A stretch of 57,526 nt of DNA from Agathobacter sp. (GTDB lineage: Bacteria; Bacillota; Clostridia; Lachnospirales; Lachnospiraceae). The first letter of the stretch is position 1. Every line of letters starts with the position of its first letter. The DNA lies in assembly GCA_022775045.1 (NCBI GenBank), contig JALFLB010000058.1:1-57526 (forward strand), written 5' to 3'. Below the pieces are notes generated by a model that searched no databases, was not told where the DNA came from, and saw only the letters and a program-made list of their open reading frames with translations. The position numbers were made by a program, and so were the translations under genes. Below are positions 35,017 through 43,914 of the stretch, in pieces.

Positions 35017-35964
35017 ATGCCAGGTTTTACAACTCATTATCTTTTTGGAGTCGATGCCTACCGACATCTTGCCTCCACACAGATACGTAAGAACTTAAAA
35101 CAGAATCACAGTGCATTTGCGCTTGGTCTGCAGGGCCCGGACCTTTTTTTCTACTACCTTCCCTCCTACCTGATGCACACAACCAATATTGGTGCCTTAG
35201 CGCACACCACAGATACTGGCGTCTTTTTTTCCAATCTCCTGGACAGCCGCCGCTTCTTTTTGGAGAAAAAACGTTCCCTGGCAATTGCGGATTCCTATAT
35301 TACCGGTTTCATCGGACACTATACGCTGGACTGCGCCATCCATCCATATGTGTATGCCTTTACCGGCTATACTCCGGATAATCCGCCATCCAATCTGCAG
35401 TATTTCGGACAGCATGCTTATTTTGAGACTGAAATAGATACTGCACTTCTTTACCGAAAAAAACGTATCCTTCCTTCCCACTTTCATCAGAGTGCAACCA
35501 TTCATCTGACACCGCTGCAGCGCAAAGTCATAATTCAGATGCTTGTGTATGCCTACCAGAACACCTACCCGGATATCGTTGCAAGCGAAGTCCTGCTCGG
35601 CGGTGCTCCACTTTGGATGAAGCTTGGCACGCGCCTTCTTCGGGATCCTTCCGGCCAGAAAAAAGTGCTGGCGCGTCTGATCGAAAAGCTGCTTCTGGGA
35701 AAAGCATTTCTCTCCCCTATGCTGGCAAGCGATTATTACCGTTTTATCGATGACCCACTGAATCTGAAACACCGTACATGGATCCATCCCTGGACCCATG
35801 AGCGCTCCACTGCCTCCTTTGACGATCTGTACCAGAAAGCCCAGCGGCATTACTGTAAACGCATTGCCGCTTATTACCATCTGCTGTATAACGGCTGTGA
35901 AGGAACAGAAAAAAAAGCTTTTTTAAAAGAGTACGGCAACCGTTCCTTCTTAAGTGGATTATAA
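35017..35964 (+). CDS. Zinc-dependent phospholipase C family protein
   Basis: A 315-residue protein with the N-terminal pattern of the zinc-dependent phospholipase C family: MPGFTTHYLFGVDAYRHL, AFALGLQGPDLFFYYLPSYL and FIGHYTLDCAIHPYVYAFTG, which supply the histidine/aspartate metal ligands. There is no signal peptide, so it is probably cytosolic, unlike secreted clostridial alpha-toxin. Members of this non-secreted group have no firmly known substrate. It is one of only two intact plus-strand genes in the right two thirds of the window and stands alone. GGGAGAAG precedes the ATG. Confidence 0.82.
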   Translation: MPGFTTHYLFGVDAYRHLASTQIRKNLKQNHSAFALGLQGPDLFFYYLPSYLMHTTNIGALAHTTDTGVFFSNLLDSRRFFLEKKRSLAIADSYITGFIGHYTLDCAIHPYVYAFTGYTPDNPPSNLQYFGQHAYFETEIDTALLYRKKRILPSHFHQSATIHLTPLQRKVIIQMLVYAYQNTYPDIVASEVLLGGAPLWMKLGTRLLRDPSGQKKVLARLIEKLLLGKAFLSPMLASDYYRFIDDPLNLKHRTWIHPWTHERSTASFDDLYQKAQRHYCKRIAAYYHLLYNGCEGTEKKAFLKEYGNRSFLSGL

Positions 35965-35986
35965 AGCCTCTGCTTATACTATTTAT

Positions 35987-36003
35987 ATGCAGTGAATCTG
36001 CAT
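35987..36003. terminator. Short convergent hairpin
   Basis: ATGCAG and CTGCAT pair around TGAAT, followed by TTTTA on the plus strand. It lies between the ends of the convergent phospholipase-like and dehydrogenase genes. The stem is only six pairs, so this is a weak call. Confidence 0.4.
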
Positions 36004-36004
36004 T

Positions 36005-36940
36005 TTAGTCCGGAAAAAATGACTTGATCTGTTCAACAATAATCTGCATCAGGCGATTTCTTGCCTCCACACTGGCCCATGCAATATGAGGTGTGATAAG
36101 CAGTTTTTCACTGTCCTTGATTGAGCGCAGCGGATTCTGCGCCTGCATTGGCTCCACCGAGAGCACATCCAGACCTGCTGCTGCAATCTCTCCCTCATTT
36201 AAGGCATCTGCCAGATCCTGTTCGACAACAATCGGTCCTCTTCCAAGATTTAGAAAAATCGCGGTTTTTTTCATTTTTGTAAAAGCAGCCTGATTCATCA
36301 GCCCCTGTGTGTTTTCATCCAGAGGTGCATGAACCGACACAATATCCGACTGTGTCAAAAGTTCCTCAAAGCTGACTCTGTCATACCCCGGCTGTATATT
36401 TTTTCCTGATGTCGAATAATAAATAACCCGGCAGCCAAACATTTTTGCAATATCCGCCACTCTCCTTCCAATATTTCCGAGTCCGACAATTCCCCATGTC
36501 ATACCCGTCAATTCATGAAACGCCTTCGCAAAATGTGTAAACGACACATCCTCCACATATTTTTCGGTTTTCACATAATCATCATAGTAGCGCAATTTTT
36601 CCAATAAATAGAAAAGCATTGCAAACGTATGCTGTGCAACACTTTCCGTAGAATACCCTGCCACATTTCTCCAGGCAATCCCGCGTTTTGCAAGATATTC
36701 CTTGTCCAGATTATTGGTGCCTGTAGCCGTCACGCAAACCAGTTTTAAATTTTTTGCTTCACCGATCGTTTTTTCGTTAATCTCTACTTTGTTTAATATG
36801 ATAACATCAGCATCTTTTGTGCGCTCGCGGGCTTCCTCCGTCGTAGAAAAGCCATACTTAACAACCTCTCCAAGCTCATCAAAACCAGACAGATTAATAT
36901 CGTCTCCTATCGTCTTGGCATCAAGAAACACTATCTTCAT
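36005..36940 (-). CDS. D-2-hydroxyacid dehydrogenase
   Basis: A 311-residue NAD-dependent enzyme of the glycerate/lactate/hydroxypyruvate dehydrogenase family. The cofactor motif is WGIVGLGNIGRRVADIAKMFG. The active site has the arginine in LNLGRGPIVVEQDL, the glutamate in AAAGLDVLSVEPMQ and the histidine in LLITPHIAWASVEARNR. VAQHTFAMLFYLLEKL is typical. The substrate (hydroxypyruvate, glyoxylate or another 2-keto acid) cannot be set from sequence. It lies 64 bases after galM, with the galM terminator between and little room for a separate promoter. Confidence 0.9.
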   Translation of the reverse strand: MKIVFLDAKTIGDDINLSGFDELGEVVKYGFSTTEEARERTKDADVIILNKVEINEKTIGEAKNLKLVCVTATGTNNLDKEYLAKRGIAWRNVAGYSTESVAQHTFAMLFYLLEKLRYYDDYVKTEKYVEDVSFTHFAKAFHELTGMTWGIVGLGNIGRRVADIAKMFGCRVIYYSTSGKNIQPGYDRVSFEELLTQSDIVSVHAPLDENTQGLMNQAAFTKMKKTAIFLNLGRGPIVVEQDLADALNEGEIAAAGLDVLSVEPMQAQNPLRSIKDSEKLLITPHIAWASVEARNRLMQIIVEQIKSFFPD

Positions 36941-36976
36941 TTCATTTTCTCCTTCTTCGTCTTGATAGATTTTAAA

Positions 36977-37006
36977 AACAGCCCAACTCCGAAGAATTGG
37001 GCTGTT
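36977..37006 (-). terminator. Terminator of galM
   Basis: AACAGCCCAA pairs with TTGGGCTGTT, followed on the minus strand by TTTTTAAAA. It begins just past the galM stop. Confidence 0.85.
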
Positions 37007-37009
37007 GTC

Positions 37010-38053
37010 TTAAACAATACTGAATGCATATATTGTCTGGGATTCATAAGCTTCACCCGCAGGGGTCAGCGGCGTTATAAAATCAGGCTCGTTGACAGCA
37101 TTCGGGAAATACTGTGTCTCTAAACAGAATGCATCTCGTCCGTTATATGTCTTGCCTCCCTTACCGGTCTGGGCCGGTGCAAAGTTTGCAGAATAAAGCT
37201 GAAGACCAACACAATCTGTGTAAACATCCATCTGAATACCGCTCTTCTGACTGTATACAGTTGCCACCTTCTCTACACCGGAAGTCTTCCTGTCCAAAGC
37301 AAAGTTATGATCATAACCATTGCCATATCCCAGCTGCTCGTGCTTTTCATCCACATCCCTGCCAATTGGCTTCGGCTCGCGGAAATCAAATGGAGTTCCC
37401 TCCACTGGTGCAAGCTCCCCCGTCGGAATTGCCCGGGCATCCTGAACCGGTGTATAATGGGACGCCTGAATCTGTAATATATGTTCCATTGCTGTACCGT
37501 TACCAACACCATTCAGGTTAAAATAGGAATGGTTGGTAAAATTAAACACAGTCTTCTTATCCGCTACTGCATGATAAGAAATCGCAAGTTCATTCTTCTC
37601 CGTCACCGCAAAGGTCACCTGAATATCTGCATTGCCCGGAAATCCCTGCTGCCGGTCTGCATCCTCTATCTGGAATGTGATGCTGCTTTCGGAATGCTCT
37701 TTCACATTCCACATACGCTTGGAAACCCCATTCGGTCCACTATGCAGATTATTTCCCCGATCATTGTTATCAAGCAGATACTCTACTCCGTCAATAGTAA
37801 TCTTTGCATCTGAAATCCGATTACAGTTTCTTCCAACTGTTGCTCCAAAATAGCTCATTCCATTCTGGTATTCTTCCACATTATCATATCCAAAGATTAC
37901 ATCCGTATCCTTACCATTTTTGTCTTTTACAAAGACAGAAACCACCGTTGCACCAAAATCTGTCACCAGTACACGCATCCCCGCATGATTAGCAATTGTA
38001 TAAAGACTCGCCTCTTTCCCTTCTGCGGTCCTTCCAAATGTTCTTGTCTCCAT
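37010..38053 (-). CDS. galM: Aldose 1-epimerase (galactose mutarotase)
   Basis: A 347-residue cytosolic enzyme that interconverts alpha and beta anomers of galactose and glucose. Family motifs include VLVTDFGATVVSVFVKDKNG, FGATVGRNCNRISDAKI, NNLHSGPNGVSKRMW (histidine), NFTNHSYFNLNG (catalytic histidine), YDHNFALD and FCLETQYFPNAVN (catalytic glutamate). GGAGGAG precedes the ATG. No other Leloir-pathway genes are nearby; galM appears monocistronic. Confidence 0.95.
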   Translation of the reverse strand: METRTFGRTAEGKEASLYTIANHAGMRVLVTDFGATVVSVFVKDKNGKDTDVIFGYDNVEEYQNGMSYFGATVGRNCNRISDAKITIDGVEYLLDNNDRGNNLHSGPNGVSKRMWNVKEHSESSITFQIEDADRQQGFPGNADIQVTFAVTEKNELAISYHAVADKKTVFNFTNHSYFNLNGVGNGTAMEHILQIQASHYTPVQDARAIPTGELAPVEGTPFDFREPKPIGRDVDEKHEQLGYGNGYDHNFALDRKTSGVEKVATVYSQKSGIQMDVYTDCVGLQLYSANFAPAQTGKGGKTYNGRDAFCLETQYFPNAVNEPDFITPLTPAGEAYESQTIYAFSIV

Positions 38054-38169
38054 AAACTCCTCCTATCGTGCAATCTGCTCTCATTATTATAATATTACTT
38101 CTTTTCGTTAAAGAAGTAAAGAAAAAAGCCGATATATCTATTGAGAATTTCCTCAGGAGGCAAACGATT

Positions 38170-38745
38170 ATGGCAAAAGTATCATCCGGGCTTACTTTGT
38201 CCACAGACTATTTCATGCGCAATTTTTATTCCAACAATCGCGGTGTTATCAAACAATCCGACCGCAAGGATTATAGTAAAATCGAATTATCCTACGAGGA
38301 CAGCCGTGCGCTTTCCCGGGCTGCCAAACAGCTTAGACGCAATAAGTATGAGGTTGAAAGCAAAACAGATGACAGTGATCTTGATGATACCACCCGCTCC
38401 TCGATCGAGGCTTTTATAAAAACCTACAACAATATCATGGATTCTTCCAAAACCTCTGATAATCACGATAGTAAACATTACATGCGCCAGCTGAAAACGT
38501 TAAGCAGCAAATACGCAGATGAATTTGAAGATCTGGGTATTACCCTCGAATCTGACGGAAAACTGTCAGTGAATGACGACCTGCTGAAAGCAGCTGATAC
38601 TTCCAAAGCAAAAAAGCTTTTTTCAGAGGATTGCGAATTTACAAAAAAAGTCATGGTGATTGCCCGCAAACTTAACGGCGCAATTGGCAATGATATTACT
38701 TCTCAGATCAATTCAAAGGGGCTGCATATTAATATCGCCCTGTAA
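38170..38745 (+). CDS. Small FliD C-terminus-like protein, function unknown
   Basis: A 191-residue hydrophilic protein without a signal peptide or membrane segment. The first ~90 residues are Ser/Lys/Asp-rich. From residue ~95, SIEAFIKTYNNIMDSSK, YADEFEDLGITLESDGKLSV and ADTSKAKKLFSEDCEFTKKV resemble the C-terminal coiled-coil and closing segment of the flagellar cap FliD (DLGI..DG.L..D...L, then LF). The rest of FliD is missing. The ATG at 38170-38172 is preferred for AGGAGG upstream. An 8-bp hairpin (38097-38117) lies in the leader. No flagellar genes are nearby, so its job is unknown. Confidence 0.65.
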   Translation: MAKVSSGLTLSTDYFMRNFYSNNRGVIKQSDRKDYSKIELSYEDSRALSRAAKQLRRNKYEVESKTDDSDLDDTTRSSIEAFIKTYNNIMDSSKTSDNHDSKHYMRQLKTLSSKYADEFEDLGITLESDGKLSVNDDLLKAADTSKAKKLFSEDCEFTKKVMVIARKLNGAIGNDITSQINSKGLHINIAL

Positions 38746-38751
38746 AAACAC

Positions 38752-38786
38752 CCCCGCACAAAAGCTTTATTCAGAGTCGTGCGGGG
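38752..38786. terminator. Convergent terminator between the FliD-like gene and the cobalamin operon
   Basis: CCCCGCAC and GTGCGGGG form the stem, followed by TTTT on the plus strand and, in the other direction, by a GTGTTTTTAC run. The last codons and stop of cbiL (38767) fall inside the hairpin, so one structure probably ends both transcripts. Confidence 0.8.
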
Positions 38787-39723
38787 TTTTCAGCAGTTCA
38801 ATGATCTGATCATAATTTCCCGGCTTGTGTGGGAAATTACAGTTTGTACAAATCTTCAGACGCCTTCCATTCTTTTCTTTAAACTCCGGCGCTCCCGGAC
38901 AATGTTCCATTGCATATAACGGACAATAGCAAAACAGACAATTAAACTCCGGTACCCCTCCATGACATGGAAAATACTTACATGCCCGATTTTCAAAGAA
39001 ACGATAGGAATGTTCACGGGATTTTTGCTTTACAATTATTGTTGTCAAATAGTCCTTTGCTCCCTCAAGCTCCTCCAGGCTATGATATACCTGTTCATTT
39101 TCCATCCCGCAATTGGCCACACCGCATACTTCACAGTCCACAGTCCGGTGATCCGAACGAAGCGCCTCTATCAGCTCTTTGAGTTTTTTCCCGGATTTCA
39201 TATAAACACGCGTTCCCTTATAGGAAAGAGTTTCTGCAATATCATAGGAGGCCGGAATGATATGTATTTCCTCCGTCCCTTCTCCAAGAGAGATACCAAG
39301 CCGCGCGGCAACTGCACAAAAGGACGGAACACCACTTACCATCCGGGCTTCAAACCCAGCCTCTTTTGCACGCGTATGCATATACAGATAGGTAGAATAG
39401 ACGCTCGGATCTCCAATCGTCAAAAATCCCACATGATGTTCCTGTTTCAGTTCATTCGCAATCGCTGAATATATTTTTTCATGCGCAATCTTCAATTTTT
39501 TTTCATCCTTAATCATTGGAAACGGCATACAAAGAATTTCTTTTTCTCTCACAGCCGGATATACCTGTTCAACAATCTGATATGAATAACAGGTATCTTT
39601 TGATTCTGCCGGCAGCACAATCAGATCACAGTCCTCTATCGTCCGGACTGCTTTATAGGTGATCAGTTCTGCCTCTCCCGGTCCTACACCAATTCCATAA
39701 AGTGTTCCCTTGCTATTCTTCAT
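38767..39723 (-). CDS. cbiL: Cobalt-precorrin-2 C20-methyltransferase with C-terminal Cys-rich domain
   Basis: A 318-residue protein. Residues ~1-230 are a SAM-dependent tetrapyrrole methylase (LYGIGVGPGEAELITYKAVR, HHVGFLTIGDPSVYSTYLYM, GVPSFCAVAARLGISLGEG), which methylates C20 of cobalt-precorrin-2. The last ~75 residues (FENRACKYFPCHGGVPEFNC, then LFCYCPLY, CPGAPEF, ICTNCNFPHKPGNYD) form a cysteine-rich domain like the stand-alone Cys-rich small domain seen with cobalamin genes, probably a metal or iron-sulfur site. The ATG at 39721-39723 overlaps the cbiA stop (ATGA). It is last in the operon, although it acts early in the pathway. Confidence 0.9.
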   Translation of the reverse strand: MKNSKGTLYGIGVGPGEAELITYKAVRTIEDCDLIVLPAESKDTCYSYQIVEQVYPAVREKEILCMPFPMIKDEKKLKIAHEKIYSAIANELKQEHHVGFLTIGDPSVYSTYLYMHTRAKEAGFEARMVSGVPSFCAVAARLGISLGEGTEEIHIIPASYDIAETLSYKGTRVYMKSGKKLKELIEALRSDHRTVDCEVCGVANCGMENEQVYHSLEELEGAKDYLTTIIVKQKSREHSYRFFENRACKYFPCHGGVPEFNCLFCYCPLYAMEHCPGAPEFKEKNGRRLKICTNCNFPHKPGNYDQIIELLKTPHDSE

Positions 39724-41120
39724 CTTCTCTTCCTCACCATACATTTCTCCAGAAAATGTTGCACAAATTCAGGGTTTGACGGGTAATAAAGATGCGGATA
39801 TCCCCACCAGTGATCATCTCCCCCATGAATGCACGCCCATTTTCTGCCGTTTGTCGGTTTCACAGCCATACAGCTGCTCCCGTTTTCATCACTGTCATAA
39901 TAATGAAATTCATGTCCCCGAATTGGTTTTCCCGCCAAAAAATGCATCTGGCTCTCACAGAGTTCCACATAACCAAAACGAACCAGTCTTCCACTATTGC
40001 GACACCCTCCCGGAACAGTTCCCACCATAGGATACGTACTCCCGGTCTCATCCGTCAGGCGCTCATGAAGATACATAAAGCCTCCACACTCCGCAACCGA
40101 CGGCATTCCTTCCTCGATTGCCACACGGATCGATTCCCGCATAGATACATTCTCAGACAGCTGTCTGGCACACAGTTCCGGATATCCTCCTCCAAGAAGC
40201 AATCCATCTACCTGTTCCGGCAGCTTAGAATCTTCAAGCGGCGAAAATGCAACCAACTCTGCGCCGGCATCCCGCAGCATGCGCAAATTATCCTCATAGT
40301 AAAAGCAGAACGCCTGATCCCGAGCCACCGCGATACGCAGGGGTTCTATTTTGTTTAAATTTTTTGCACATTCTTTATTTTGTCCTGGTTTTGCACTTTC
40401 AATCGGCAATGGCTGAAATTCCCGCAGCAACGCCCAACGCTGCGCCATGTCCAGCATCCGATCTACATCAATGGTTCTCTCCAATACATCCGCAGCTCTG
40501 GCAATCTGCTGTTGCAATCCCTTAATCTCTTGCGGCAGCTTTAACCCCAGATGACGGCTGTCCAGACAAAAATCCTTTTGCTCTGGGAAAAAGCCAAATA
40601 CTACAAGTCCAAGCTCCTGTTCCACCAAAGGACCGATAATCTCATAAAAACGCTCTGTCGTACGGTTTAGAATCACCCCCATAATACGATGATCCTCATC
40701 ATACTTCAGAATTCCTGCCAAAAGAGCAATCATAGTTCTTCCCATTCCATGTGCGTCCAGAACCAGAACGATCGGCAGATCCAGTGTCTGGGCAAGGTGA
40801 TAAGCAGATCCTTCCTTATCGGTTCCTCCCAGACCATCGTAGAGTCCCATCGCCCCTTCTATCACAGAAAAATCATATTGCTCTGCCTCGCGGGCATACA
40901 GGTTTCGTATCTGATTGACATCGGAAAAGAAAGTATCCAGATTCCGTGAAGGAATATGGAGCACCCGTTCATGAAACATTGGATCAATATAGTCTGGTCC
41001 GCTCTTAAAGCTACGCACCCGAACCGATCGGTTTTTCAATGTAGCAAGGAGCCCACAGGTGATAGTGGTCTTGCCGCTGCCACTTCCCGAAGAGACTAAC
41101 AGAATTCCTGCGTGATTCAT
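39720..41120 (-). CDS. cbiA: Cobyrinate a,c-diamide synthase
   Basis: A 466-residue ATP- and glutamine-dependent amidase that adds amides to side chains a and c of cobyrinate. The N-terminal dethiobiotin-synthetase-like domain has the P-loop VSSGSGSGKTTITCGLL and IEGAMGLYDGLGG. The C-terminal glutaminase domain has GLLLGGGYPELCARQL and the catalytic cysteine in SVAECGGFMYLHERL. It lies 20 bases after the cbiJET fusion and overlaps cbiL by four bases. Confidence 0.95.
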   Translation of the reverse strand: MNHAGILLVSSGSGSGKTTITCGLLATLKNRSVRVRSFKSGPDYIDPMFHERVLHIPSRNLDTFFSDVNQIRNLYAREAEQYDFSVIEGAMGLYDGLGGTDKEGSAYHLAQTLDLPIVLVLDAHGMGRTMIALLAGILKYDEDHRIMGVILNRTTERFYEIIGPLVEQELGLVVFGFFPEQKDFCLDSRHLGLKLPQEIKGLQQQIARAADVLERTIDVDRMLDMAQRWALLREFQPLPIESAKPGQNKECAKNLNKIEPLRIAVARDQAFCFYYEDNLRMLRDAGAELVAFSPLEDSKLPEQVDGLLLGGGYPELCARQLSENVSMRESIRVAIEEGMPSVAECGGFMYLHERLTDETGSTYPMVGTVPGGCRNSGRLVRFGYVELCESQMHFLAGKPIRGHEFHYYDSDENGSSCMAVKPTNGRKWACIHGGDDHWWGYPHLYYPSNPEFVQHFLEKCMVRKRR

Positions 41121-41140
41121 AATATTCCCCCATTCTGCAT

Positions 41141-43183
41141 CTAACTCTCGTCACAAAGTAATCTCATACAAAAAATCGTGACCGGATTCTCTGCCTGCAT
41201 GAGATGATATGCGCCAAGTTCCCGTGCACGGCTCACCTGAAGCTGAGTTGTCTGCGTATACAAAGACCGTTCCTTAAAATTCGAAAATACATCCAAAAGC
41301 CGTGTCACCTCCGAAATCGTCTCAAGACTAACCGCAGTAACAACCACACGGGCATCTACGTTTTTCTCCCAGACGCATCGCAAAATTTCTTCCATACGTC
41401 CGCTGCTTCCTCCCACAAACACATGGGTTGGCATTTCTAAATCCTGCAATACCTCCGGTGCCGTACCCGCCACCGGTACAACATGATGCAGATGAAATTT
41501 TTCCAGGTTCCGCTTAAGAAGTGCAAGTGCTTCCGGTTTCCGTTCAATTGCATATACACGAATATCCGGTGATCGAAGTGCACATTCAACCGCAATGGAA
41601 CCTGTTCCGCTCCCTACATCATAGACCACTGCATTTTCCGTCAATCCAAGCTTACAGAGACAGACCTCACGGACTTCCTCCTTTGTCATTGGCACTTTCT
41701 CCCGCAAAAAAGCATCGTCACACAACCCCGGGACGAGTGGCATTTGCTCCACTGTCGAATTCAAGATCAGACAGGTGCACAGCCCCTGATCTGGCATTTT
41801 TCCTGCCTCTTCTGCCTTCATTTGACAAATCTGTTCATCCGAATACGAAAGCGAAAAACCACAAACCAGAGTACAGTGTCCCAATCCGGCTTCGGTCAAT
41901 AGCTCCCCGCATTTTTTAATATCCGCTGCGTCCGATACAAGTAAAAATGTCTTCTCATGATATGTCACTGATGTCAGAAGCTGTGACTCCCAGCCCTGTT
42001 TCCCTGTTCTTCCGTGAATGCTGAGCAGACTCGCATCGTGCCAGGATATTCCCACCTTCGCCGCCAGATAAGACACAGAGGAAATTCCCGGATAAATCTT
42101 TATCTCCCCATGGATTGCCTGCTTTAATTCTGTTTTTATTTTTTCGCATCCGCTGTAAAATCCAGTATCCCCCGAAAAAAGAACAGATGCCTTCAGAGTC
42201 CCTCCAGACGATTTTCCCTGCCTTTTTCTGAGAACCGGAACAATGTCTTCTGCCCGATAATACGGATAACTCTCTTTCCCTGCTGTCAGTCCCTCCAGCA
42301 TGCGCGGAGCTCCAAACACAAGCTGCGCTTCATCCAGCTTCTGCTTTGCCTCCAGCGTCAGCATTTCCGGTCCCATTCCGATTCCAATGAGTGAGATTTC
42401 GATTTTCTCATTACCATTGATTCTTTTCCCCAGCAGGCCGCTTAGTTCCTCTGTCACCTCCCGAAAACTCATGCCTTTATCCCTTTCAGGATTTCCGATC
42501 ACATACACCGGAATCCCTGCCTCCTGTGCCGCTGCAAGTTTTTCAGCAAAACCGCCGCTTACACCACTTTCCTTAGTGACCAGAATTGCAATCGAAAACT
42601 GACGGAACAACGCTAAATTCATCTCCTTGGAAAACGGTCCCTGCATAGCAATCATCTGCCTTCCCCTGATTCCCAGTTCCTCACATTTTGAAATGCTCTC
42701 CATACCTGGAAGCACACGCACAAACAGCCGTTTGCGAACTCCTTCATCGCTGCAGTATGCCGCCAGCTCTTTGCTCCCTGTTGTCAGCAGAATATTTCCT
42801 TTCGTGGCGGAGAGGGCCTTCGCACAGCTTTCATTGTCATCAAAAACCTGAATATTTCCGTCCAAATCCCTCATCGCCTTCTTGCGCATCAGACGAAAAT
42901 AAGGAATATCTGTTCCCTGCAAGCTCTTTCGAATATTCCCTGACGCCTCTGTCGCATAAGGGTGCGTTGCATCCACGACAGCATGGTACCCGCCCAAAGC
43001 CAGCGCCCGCATCCCATCCACATCAAGCCTTCCAACCAACACCTGTATCCCCGGCAGCTTTGGCATCACTTCACTTCCATATTCGGTCGCCACACACACA
43101 TCACAGGTCACTCCTGCCTCTGACAGGCGTTGTGCCAGTTCCCGTCCCTCTGTTGTTCCCGCATAAAGCAGTACTTCGCTCAT
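41141..43183 (-). CDS. cbiJET: Triple fusion: cobalt-precorrin-6A reductase, C5- and C15-methyltransferase/decarboxylase
   Basis: A 680-residue three-domain enzyme. Residues 1-~250 are CbiJ/CobK (LYAGTTEGRELAQRL, VDATHPYATEASGNIR, MIAMQGPFSKEMN), which reduces cobalt-precorrin-6A. Residues ~258-465 are CbiE (ISLIGIGMGPEMLTLEAKQK, ASVLFSGDTGFYSG, SVSYLAAKVGISWHDA), the C5 methyltransferase. Residues ~490-680 are CbiT (MTKEEVREVCLCKLGL, VYDVGSGTGSIAVECAL, HVFVGGSSGRMEEI), the C15 methyltransferase/decarboxylase. CbiET (CobL) fusions are common; adding CbiJ puts three consecutive steps on one chain. The ATG overlaps the cbiH stop. Confidence 0.93.
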   Translation of the reverse strand: MSEVLLYAGTTEGRELAQRLSEAGVTCDVCVATEYGSEVMPKLPGIQVLVGRLDVDGMRALALGGYHAVVDATHPYATEASGNIRKSLQGTDIPYFRLMRKKAMRDLDGNIQVFDDNESCAKALSATKGNILLTTGSKELAAYCSDEGVRKRLFVRVLPGMESISKCEELGIRGRQMIAMQGPFSKEMNLALFRQFSIAILVTKESGVSGGFAEKLAAAQEAGIPVYVIGNPERDKGMSFREVTEELSGLLGKRINGNEKIEISLIGIGMGPEMLTLEAKQKLDEAQLVFGAPRMLEGLTAGKESYPYYRAEDIVPVLRKRQGKSSGGTLKASVLFSGDTGFYSGCEKIKTELKQAIHGEIKIYPGISSVSYLAAKVGISWHDASLLSIHGRTGKQGWESQLLTSVTYHEKTFLLVSDAADIKKCGELLTEAGLGHCTLVCGFSLSYSDEQICQMKAEEAGKMPDQGLCTCLILNSTVEQMPLVPGLCDDAFLREKVPMTKEEVREVCLCKLGLTENAVVYDVGSGTGSIAVECALRSPDIRVYAIERKPEALALLKRNLEKFHLHHVVPVAGTAPEVLQDLEMPTHVFVGGSSGRMEEILRCVWEKNVDARVVVTAVSLETISEVTRLLDVFSNFKERSLYTQTTQLQVSRARELGAYHLMQAENPVTIFCMRLLCDES

Positions 43184-43914
43184 ATCCGATATCCCCTTTT
43201 CGTAACCAGCTTTCCACCAATAATCTCTGACTGGGAATTACCTATAAACACGGTTGTAAACATATTGACTTTCGCATGAACAAGTTCCTGTATCGTACAG
43301 GTTGCGGCACAGGTTCCCTCACGGCCGATATTTTCCACATAACCACAGGCACGCTCCGGCTCCACCCCATGTTCCATCAGAATGTTACAGGCACGCTCGA
43401 GATAATCTGCCCGTTTGCGGCTTGCCGGATTATAAATCGCCATCGCAAAATCCCCCTCTGCCGCCGCAACCAGCCGCTTTTCAATCCTCTCCCATGGTGT
43501 CAACAGATCGCTTAAGCTAATAACACAGAAATCATGGTTAAGCGGCGCTCCCAGCACTGCTGCCCCGCTGCTCGCTGCTGTAATCCCCGGAACAACCGCC
43601 ACCTCACAGTCCGGGTACTCTTTCCCAAGTTCAAGCATCAGGGATGCAAGCCCATAAATTCCTGCATCGCCACTACAAATTAGTGCTACCCGTTTCCCCT
43701 CCCTGGCTTTTTCAAAACAAATCCGACATCGTTTCTCCTCCTGCCGCATTGGCGTGGACAGACATTCCTTATCTGTGAAACGTTCCCCAAGCAATTCAAG
43801 GTAAACTGTATAGCCGACAATTACCTCACTCTGTTCCAATACCTGCAAAGCCTCCGCTGTCATCATAGATTCATTGCCCGGTCCGATTCCTACTACATAT
43901 ATCTGATTACCCAT
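43180..43914 (-). CDS. cbiH: Cobalt-precorrin-3 C17-methyltransferase
   Basis: A 244-residue SAM-dependent tetrapyrrole methylase that drives ring contraction at C17. Motifs are YVVGIGPGNESMMTAEALQ, VALICSGDAGIYGLASLMLEL, VPGITAASSGAAVLGAPLNHDF and FAMAIYNPASRKRADYLERA. The ATG at 43912-43914 is preferred over the TTG one codon earlier. It overlaps cbiG by eight bases and cbiJET by four. Confidence 0.94.
   Translation of the reverse strand: MGNQIYVVGIGPGNESMMTAEALQVLEQSEVIVGYTVYLELLGERFTDKECLSTPMRQEEKRCRICFEKAREGKRVALICSGDAGIYGLASLMLELGKEYPDCEVAVVPGITAASSGAAVLGAPLNHDFCVISLSDLLTPWERIEKRLVAAAEGDFAMAIYNPASRKRADYLERACNILMEHGVEPERACGYVENIGREGTCAATCTIQELVHAKVNMFTTVFIGNSQSEIIGGKLVTKRGYRI

Noticed and set aside
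38097-38117. Hairpin ACTTCTTT/AAAGAAGT upstream of the FliD-like gene as a terminator or riboswitch
   Set aside because: No T-run follows on either strand and no known riboswitch pattern is present; it could simply lie in the leader.
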